From Priapulus caudatus (taxonomy: Eukaryota; Priapulida; Priapulimorpha; Priapulimorphida; Priapulidae): a stretch of DNA of 55,067 bases. The translations under genes were made by a program, and so were the position numbers. The notes beneath the pieces are model-generated. The model did not search any database and was not told where the DNA came from. It saw nothing but the letters and a program-made list of their open reading frames with translations. The stretch spans positions 278,903 through 333,969 of the forward strand of contig NW_014577302.1 in NCBI RefSeq assembly GCF_000485595.1. Direction: 5' to 3'. This document shows, piece by piece, positions 50,241 through 55,067 of the stretch (within the stretch, counting starts at the first letter, position 1; each line of letters starts with the position of its first letter).

Positions 50241-50730
50241 ATGTTTGTTTTTGTTGTTTATTTTCTTATGTTTTGTGCGCGTCTATTTTGGTTTAATTTT
50301 TATTTTAAAACGATCAAGTTGAAGATAAAAGTAACCGAGATATAATGTATCCTTTTCACACACAATGATATCATAATGAAAGTTTCAATACATTGAAACA
50401 TTAAAAAACTAGTTCATAAAAATTAAATGTATTTACTCTGTCAGTTATTCCTGCAACCCAACGATTGCAAAAAGAAAAGAAAAGAAAAGGAAAGAGTTGT
50501 TTTGTAAATACTGGATAGCACAATAGTGCATAAATCCCTGTCAGTCATTGCAACTGAAGAACGGCAGAATATTAAAAAAGCAGAAGAGTTGTTTGGTAAA
50601 TACTGCAAAGCACAATAGAAATAGCGTATAAGTCTCTGAACGTTTTAGTTACATCATATCACACAATAAGATAATATTTCTATATGAAATATGAACATTT
50701 TTACTTATTTCAAAATACACATAAAAACTG
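50241..50730. other. Intergenic, no gene seen
   Basis: AT-rich, with an AAAAG-type short repeat at about 50470-50495. A GAGTTGTTT-x-GTAAATACTG segment repeats at about 50494 and 50586. Confidence 0.5.
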
Positions 50731-50814
50731 CAATATTTGCCATCTCTGTAAGATGCAAATTCATGAATACAACATTTGGCGCTGCATAGTATTACACTAA
50801 AAACATGTTAATCA
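50731..50814. repeat. ~84-bp direct repeat, copy 1
   Basis: Begins CAATATTTGCCATCTCTGTAA and ends AAACATGTTAAT. Copy 2 at about 51160-51243 differs at about two positions. The copies are 430 bp apart in direct orientation. Confidence 0.85.
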
Positions 50815-51159
50815 GTTCAACATATATCAGTTCATGAGTTTAAGCAAAAACCATGCTCTGACTACCGCACAGATCATTTAGCACACATAATGTACGACAG
50901 TTAATTTGTCAAAACTAATTCAGCTCGAGTTGAAATGTTTGGCTTCATCTGGCAATTCATGGCACATAACTCTGCATTGAATACAATCAATATCATGCAG
51001 ATCTAAAAATGACAACTCTTGTGACATGTGTAAACATATGAATATAAAGATCGTTTTTATAAACTACACAGTTAATTATCTTATAAGCAGACATACAAAC
51101 GGCAATAGCTGATGTTTTCAAATTTGTGAATAATGTACAAATATTGGCACTGCAAAAAC

Positions 51160-51243
51160 ACCAATATTTGCCATCCCTGTAAGATGCAAATTCATGAATA
51201 CAACATTTGGCACTGCATAGTATTACACTAAAAACATGTTAAT
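51160..51243. repeat. ~84-bp direct repeat, copy 2
   Basis: Near-identical to 50731-50814. It overlaps the last codons and stop of the - strand zinc-finger ORF, so the C-terminal residues and 3' UTR of that gene come from the repeat. Confidence 0.85.
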
Positions 51244-51596
51244 GTGATGACTATTTTTGTTCTCCACAGCTCTTGGCCACACTTCTTCGCCTCCCTCTCT
51301 GCAAGCCTTAGGGTCGCTCCAGACCTTGTCAACCACCTTTTGCTTGTCATCCATCTTCCAGACGCGATCGCCCTCCTTGGTGTTCCTCATCTGTGCCTCT
51401 CCGTCTCGATACAGAGGAATCTTGGGGTAAAAGTGGAGCTTGGCATGCCGGTCGAGATGGTGCTTCAGCGTAAACCGGCTCCCGCATTGCTCGCACTTAA
51501 ACCCCCTCTCCTCGTGAATCGTGCGGTGTTTGGTGAGGTTTGATTTAACACCAAACTTCAGCCCACATTCTGGGCATTCATGGAGCCCCTCCATTA
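51223..51596 (-). CDS. Exon with two C2H2 zinc fingers
   Basis: From MEGLHECPECG (ATG at 51594) the frame encodes two adjacent C2H2 fingers: CPECGLKFGVKSNLTKHRTIH and CEQCGSRFTLKHHLDRHAKLH. A charged tail of about 70 residues follows, then stop. C2H2 fingers bind nucleic acid. The ATG could be an initiator, or the exon could be internal: an acceptor ending attgtag before 51596 leaves a phase-1 start, which fits the donor phase of the transmembrane exon at 52213-52314 on the same strand. Whether it is its own small gene or the intracellular end of that membrane protein is undecided. Confidence 0.75.
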
Positions 51597-52212
51597 CTAC
51601 AATACAAGCAGTGGTGGCAAGAACGGCAACAATCCAAACCTGTTGTACAAACAAATAAAATAAAATAATCAAGTAGACACCTAGTCTAGTGGTAGATATT
51701 TTAGAGAACGCTGATTTACAGGGGAGAAAAGAAAAATAAATACATTCATTTATTCAGTAGATCAATAGTAGTCAAGTAGTGCTAATACTTTTACTTGTAT
51801 AAGCACAATTAACCCATATCCTGCCATATGTATGCATGCTAGCCTACGCTTTTTTCGGGATTGCTATCTGAATACAATATATATATATATACAAAATATT
51901 CCGACACATGACTCCTCTTTCCTTTCCTGGACCGGAGTGTATTATATATATAGTATGTATATAATAGAAAAAGATCGTATGATAATAAATAATGTAGTGA
52001 CGGAAACGATATTTTGCAGCGGTACCCCGATATCTGTGGGAAAGTAGATTTTTGTGTTGGATGCCAGATTTCCAATGCTTGGTATGCTGCTTCGTCAGTT
52101 ATACAAAATTCACACTATTTACAGCTAATGCTGCAAACTGGCAATCACAGCTTCACAATGAACTTATACGATGCTAGATGAATAAAAGCCACATATTTTA
52201 TTGCATATATAC
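51597..52212. other. Intron or intergenic gap on the - strand gene
   Basis: Contains (TA)n near 51880-51960. A TGTACAACAG at about 51640 is an alternative acceptor; splicing the upstream transmembrane exon there would give a Cys-rich 20-residue tail and stop. Confidence 0.45.
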
Positions 52213-52314
52213 CTTCTCTGTTTCTGGCGGAACAGAAGTCGTAGACGGCTGCTATGATAAGCAACAAGGCCAACAGTGATCCTGTGATGATGACGCCGAC
52301 TAGCCAGTTGGTAT
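52213..52314 (-). CDS. Transmembrane-segment exon
   Basis: 102 bp between the - strand acceptor gcgcag and donor gtatat. It encodes TNWLVGVIITGSLLALLLII, then AAVYDFCSARNRE: a single hydrophobic membrane span followed by a juxtamembrane Cys and positive residues, as in type I receptors. The phase joins cleanly to the EGF exon at 52560-52627. Its 3' phase (1) fits the zinc-finger exon or the alternative short tail. Confidence 0.75.
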
Positions 52315-52559
52315 CTGCGCATGAATTATCAGCAGCTAATTAATTACCATAACCTTTCCTTATGCTTTATGTGAGACCTTGACATTCGCATGTTTCACTT
52401 TTGCAATTTCGATTATCAATGAATCAGTACTATGCAGCTTCATCAAGGCACAGATCAAACTATACACTAACGTTTTAGAAAGCATTTGCCCTAGGTTACA
52501 ATCGAGTGTGAATTAGGATTAATTATCAGGTTGAACTGCTTAACACGTCACAAGCTTAC

Positions 52560-52627
52560 GGTGTGTTGGTGCCTCAGTCGGATAAATTGCATGTTGACAC
52601 CTGTTTCCACCAACTTCTGGTGGGCAC
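52560..52627 (-). CDS. EGF-like domain, second half
   Basis: 68 bp between ttacag and gtaagc. It encodes CPPEVGGNRCQHAIYPTEAPT, the C-x-C-P....G..C end of an EGF module plus a short Thr/Pro stalk. It joins 53014-53082 in phase (split Ser codon). Confidence 0.75.
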
Positions 52628-53013
52628 CTGTAATTTTATATAACCCTTTTACAATAAAGAATGGCTGATCAGATAGGTACAGATAACTATAGAGACATAT
52701 ATGACTATCTACAATGTAACCTAAAACCTTGAGTCTAAACACGCACGCAAACGCTCACTTTCTTTAGCAGGAAATGATTTTTTTTGCAATTTTGACACAA
52801 TAAATAAAAGGCAACTACTTAGACAGCTCGCTAATCATGCTCATTCTATAACCCATTTTACCGTAGAAAATCTTAAGTGGAATTTATATCGTACACAAGT
52901 GCTTGCATGTGAATTTTCTAATAAAATGTAACTATAAGCTAGCAAAAAGATGCATACTGAATCACACAGTGACTAAATAGGAATGAAACTGAATGACAGG
53001 TGGCGTAACTTAC

Positions 53014-53082
53014 GAGCAAATCAGACCGTATTCGTTAACGGTGTAATTTCCGCCGTTCTTGCAGAAATCGGCCATGCGTATT
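53014..53082 (-). CDS. EGF-like domain, first half
   Basis: 69 bp between ttcacag and gtaagt. It encodes MADFCKNGGNYTVNEYGLICS. The C-x-N-G-G and the following Cys complete an EGF pattern with the next exon; one expected Cys is replaced by Tyr or Asn near NYT, so this EGF may have only two disulphides. Contains an N-glycosylation sequon (NYT). Confidence 0.7.
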
Positions 53083-53313
53083 CTGTGAATACAACCAAAA
53101 CATGACACGCGATCAGAGATGGAACCTTACTCACATAAGCGCTTTATGTGCAGCTATGCTTTGGTGATTTCTGAACGATCTCTAAACAATTTCTAAACAA
53201 TTTCCTTTAACACACTAGTGGATTACACACCGAATGTGCCCATAGGCTAGATCATTGTATGCTATAGCCACAATACACTAGAGGAGACAGCAAGCATCTT
53301 AATGCACACGTAC

Positions 53314-53448
53314 CAGAGCAGAACATATCTCATCTGTGGTATATCAGTGAAGCAGTTTGTGTCATTGCTGCAGCGCTCATCCAGAGGAATGCAGTGGTTG
53401 ATCGAGTCGCGACAAAAGTATAGTATCCATCGTTGCAGGTGTGATATG
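53314..53448 (-). CDS. LDL-receptor class A-like exon
   Basis: A 135-bp candidate exon ending at a gtacgt donor. It encodes YFCRDSINHCIPLDERCSNDTNC followed by FTD, the C-x6-C-I-P-x4-C-x4-D/N-x-C-x-D run of an LDLa module (Cys 2-5). Direct splicing to 53014-53082 is in phase but creates a TGA at the junction, so a small intermediate exon, another donor, or a sequence error must be assumed. Same strand and domain type as the EGF/transmembrane exons, hence probably one gene. Confidence 0.55.
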
Positions 53449-53563
53449 CTACAGGATATCAACGGAGATCAAAGCGGTGTTAGACACATTTCACACAGCT
53501 TGCATTATAGATATATTATATAATTTGATCAGCATATTCAAATCGGCAGTATTACTATTGCTC

Positions 53564-53611
53564 ATAGGGTGTATGTCACCCAGGGTACTTCCGGAACGTA
53601 CCCTCGGTCAT
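53564..53611. repeat. Single end of the 6.05-kb MITE family
   Basis: GCTCATAGGGTGTATGTCACCC and then CAGGGTACTTCCGGAACG match the left terminus of 6054-6283. No matching right end follows, so it is a truncated copy. Confidence 0.7.
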
Positions 53612-53889
53612 ATTGCCAACCGTGACCGTGCCAACCAAATGCCAACGTTGGCCCAACGTAAGCATGCTATCTGGTGTATATATAATATAGTTCATTAGGA
53701 ATTTATCATGGGTCACTGCCTTTCCCCATAGGATTAAATTGTATTAGGCAGACCACACCGGGCAACCTTAGTCTTACCACTTCTTGTGGTGATCGAGTGT
53801 TAATTACAAGATTAAAGTTTACGAATTATTACCAATAGTAATACAAACATATCGATTATCAAATAATAACACGAACATAGTAGTACTAG

Positions 53890-53980
53890 AGTAATGTACA
53901 TAGTACTAGTACTAGTACTATAGTACATAGTACATAGTACATAGTACTATAGTACTATAGTACATAGTACTACTACTAGA
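53890..53980. repeat. AGTAC/TAGTACA simple repeat
   Basis: Repeated TAGTAC, ATAGTACATAGTAC units of about 90 bp, self-complementary and hairpin-prone. Confidence 0.9.
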
Positions 53981-54014
53981 GCTAATGTAGGCTTATTATG
54001 TTATGTTATGAGTT

Positions 54015-54155
54015 ACTTAAACACTAGATACAATAATGTAACCCAAACCCAAGAGGATAGGGTATAATGAATCCCAAACCCGGATAATGAGGATAATGAA
54101 ACCCAAACCCTATCCTCTTGGGTTTGGGTTACATTATTGTATCTACTTAAACACT
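54015..54155. mobile_element. 119-bp foldback insertion with perfect 38-bp arms and 11-bp flanking repeats
   Basis: Arms 54026-54063 and 54107-54144 (starting AGATACAATAATGTAACCC) are perfect complements, separated by 43 bp. ACTTAAACACT occurs directly outside both ends (54015-54025, 54145-54155), as a target duplication would. Arm identity argues for recent insertion or arm conversion. Confidence 0.85.
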
Positions 54156-54538
54156 TGTTATGATACCGTACCATTCTATTTTTTCCGGTAAGAAATGTGA
54201 CAACGCTTACACACATGTGTTGGGTATAAACCTTGTTTTGTTATTTTAAATACTACACAGTTATTATATTATATACCGTTAGTAAAACGGTAAACAAACC
54301 TTGTTTCGATGTACTGCTCCTAGTTCACAATAGTATCTCTGATGTTGATGTTTACCTCTAGTTTCTAGGTAGGTAGTGACTGCCATCTATCGGTAAATCA
54401 GCGCAACAAAATTGTCTATTAAACAAATCTGTGTTTTAAACTGCTGCTCGCTCCTACCTCAATTGTTCGATCGTGCCCCCATCATGTGACTAAACCGAGA
54501 GGTGGGTGCGGGTAATCGTCTAAGCTCGTTGCTCGACT

Positions 54539-54615
54539 CTGCTCAACAGAGCTCAGTGATTAGTCTTGTTGAGCAAGGTTCTTGCTCAACAGAGCTCAGT
54601 GATTGGTCTGTTGAC
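54539..54615. repeat. Tandem ~44-bp imperfect repeat
   Basis: TGCTCAACAGAGCTCAGTGA, then TTRGTCT, occurs at about 54539 and 54583, with TTGAGCA-type inverted pieces between. Confidence 0.7.
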
Positions 54616-54739
54616 CACGGCTTTAGGGAACCATTTCACAACCTTATTGAACGTTGAAAACCAACGTTTATTTACTGTTTGCATTACCAAGCCTATGTTT
54701 AGGTTCCTGACAAACGATTTACCATAACTAAACGTGCCT

Positions 54740-55067
54740 GTATATGGGTGTGGCCGTGTGGGCATGCGTGCGTGTGCACGGATGTACATGCGTGCGTGTG
54801 TGCGTGCATGCTTACGTATGTGTGCGCGCCCGCGTAAATATGAATAAAATCAAGAGCTAATAATACCTCAAGAGCTCATACCTCAATAATAAATCAAGAG
54901 CTAATAAGAGGTATTATTAGCTCTTGATAAAAGTGCGCGCGTGTGTGTTTGTGTATGTGTGTGTGCGTGTGTGCGCGCGCAAGTGTGTGTGCCTGTATAT
55001 GGGTGTGGCCGTGTGGGTATGGCGCGTGTGTGTGTGTGTGTGTATGTGTGCGTGCGTGCCACCACTG
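54740..55067. repeat. (GT)n/(GTGC)n microsatellite with MITE hairpin
   Basis: GT/GCGTGC microsatellite flanks a compact hairpin at about 54844-54935. There, TCAAGAGCTAATAATACCTC at the left, a second TCAAGAGCTAATAAGAGG, and the complement TTATTAGCTCTTGA form nested inverted repeats of the TCAAGAGCTAATAA family (copy 3). The sequence CTGTATATGGGTGTGGCCGT occurs twice (about 54737 and 54993). Confidence 0.8.

Noticed and set aside
53014-53448. Direct splice of the LDLa-like exon to the EGF exon
   Set aside because: Phases agree but the joined codon is TGA; a further exon or a sequence error must lie between, so I list the exons separately.
54026-54144. Interstitial telomere sequence
   Set aside because: AACCCAAACCC occurs only as part of a unique palindromic arm, not as a tandem array of a telomeric unit.

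Overview
The window is nuclear DNA of an animal, very probably an invertebrate; I do not commit to a phylum. The reasons are a split gene with spliceosomal introns, extracellular EGF/LDL-receptor type exons, and metazoan transposon families: THAP and SWIM transposon proteins, a Penelope-like element with hammerhead ribozymes, an env-bearing Ty3/Gypsy element, hAT, TTAA-target elements and a 5S-derived SINE. There are no bacterial-type genes or operons.

The one host gene that can be followed through most of the window is pyridoxine/pyridoxamine 5'-phosphate oxidase (PNPO, vitamin B6 salvage) on the + strand. Six exons at 1649-1805, 2049-2148, 2306-2359, 13374-13502, 47292-47365 and 48959-49124 join in phase into a complete catalytic core of 225 residues, with a poly(A) signal at 49137. 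The first intron reads only with a GC donor. Introns 3 (11.0 kb) and 4 (33.8 kb) are almost entirely nested mobile DNA.

Intron 3 (2360-13373) holds: a TTAA-flanked element with about 170-bp inverted repeats carrying a P2X7-like domain, split by a hAT element; a foldback MITE; a Gypsy gag fragment; a Penelope-like element between two 157-bp repeats, each with a full hammerhead ribozyme; an LTR; and another MITE. Intron 4 (13503-47291) holds: a decayed Gypsy pol fragment interrupted by a THAP+DDE (ISL2EU-like) element that itself contains a satellite and an (ACGC)n array; a structurally complete 11.5-kb env-bearing Gypsy element (19355-30873, TSD AATG) containing two 554-bp TTAA MITEs; a 4.2-kb long-TIR element coding for a FEN1/XPG-like nuclease with a CXC tail; a 4.6-kb element with a decayed transposase-like gene, itself split by a 1.84-kb TA-flanked element; a THAP/SWIM element; and an 808-bp foldback. 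Intron 5 holds a hAT MITE.

Beyond PNPO (49.1-55 kb) are a 5S-rRNA-derived SINE and, on the - strand (tail-to-tail with PNPO), exons of a membrane protein: LDLa-like, split EGF, transmembrane segment, and possibly a two-C2H2-finger cytoplasmic exon that is in phase with it. The right end is MITE hairpins, a perfect foldback with 11-bp flanking repeats, and GT microsatellite.

Most mobile-element ORFs are broken. The clear exception is a 335-codon open frame in the env gene. Target duplications give an order of insertion for several nests. All family names rest on motif recognition by eye; no searches were run.
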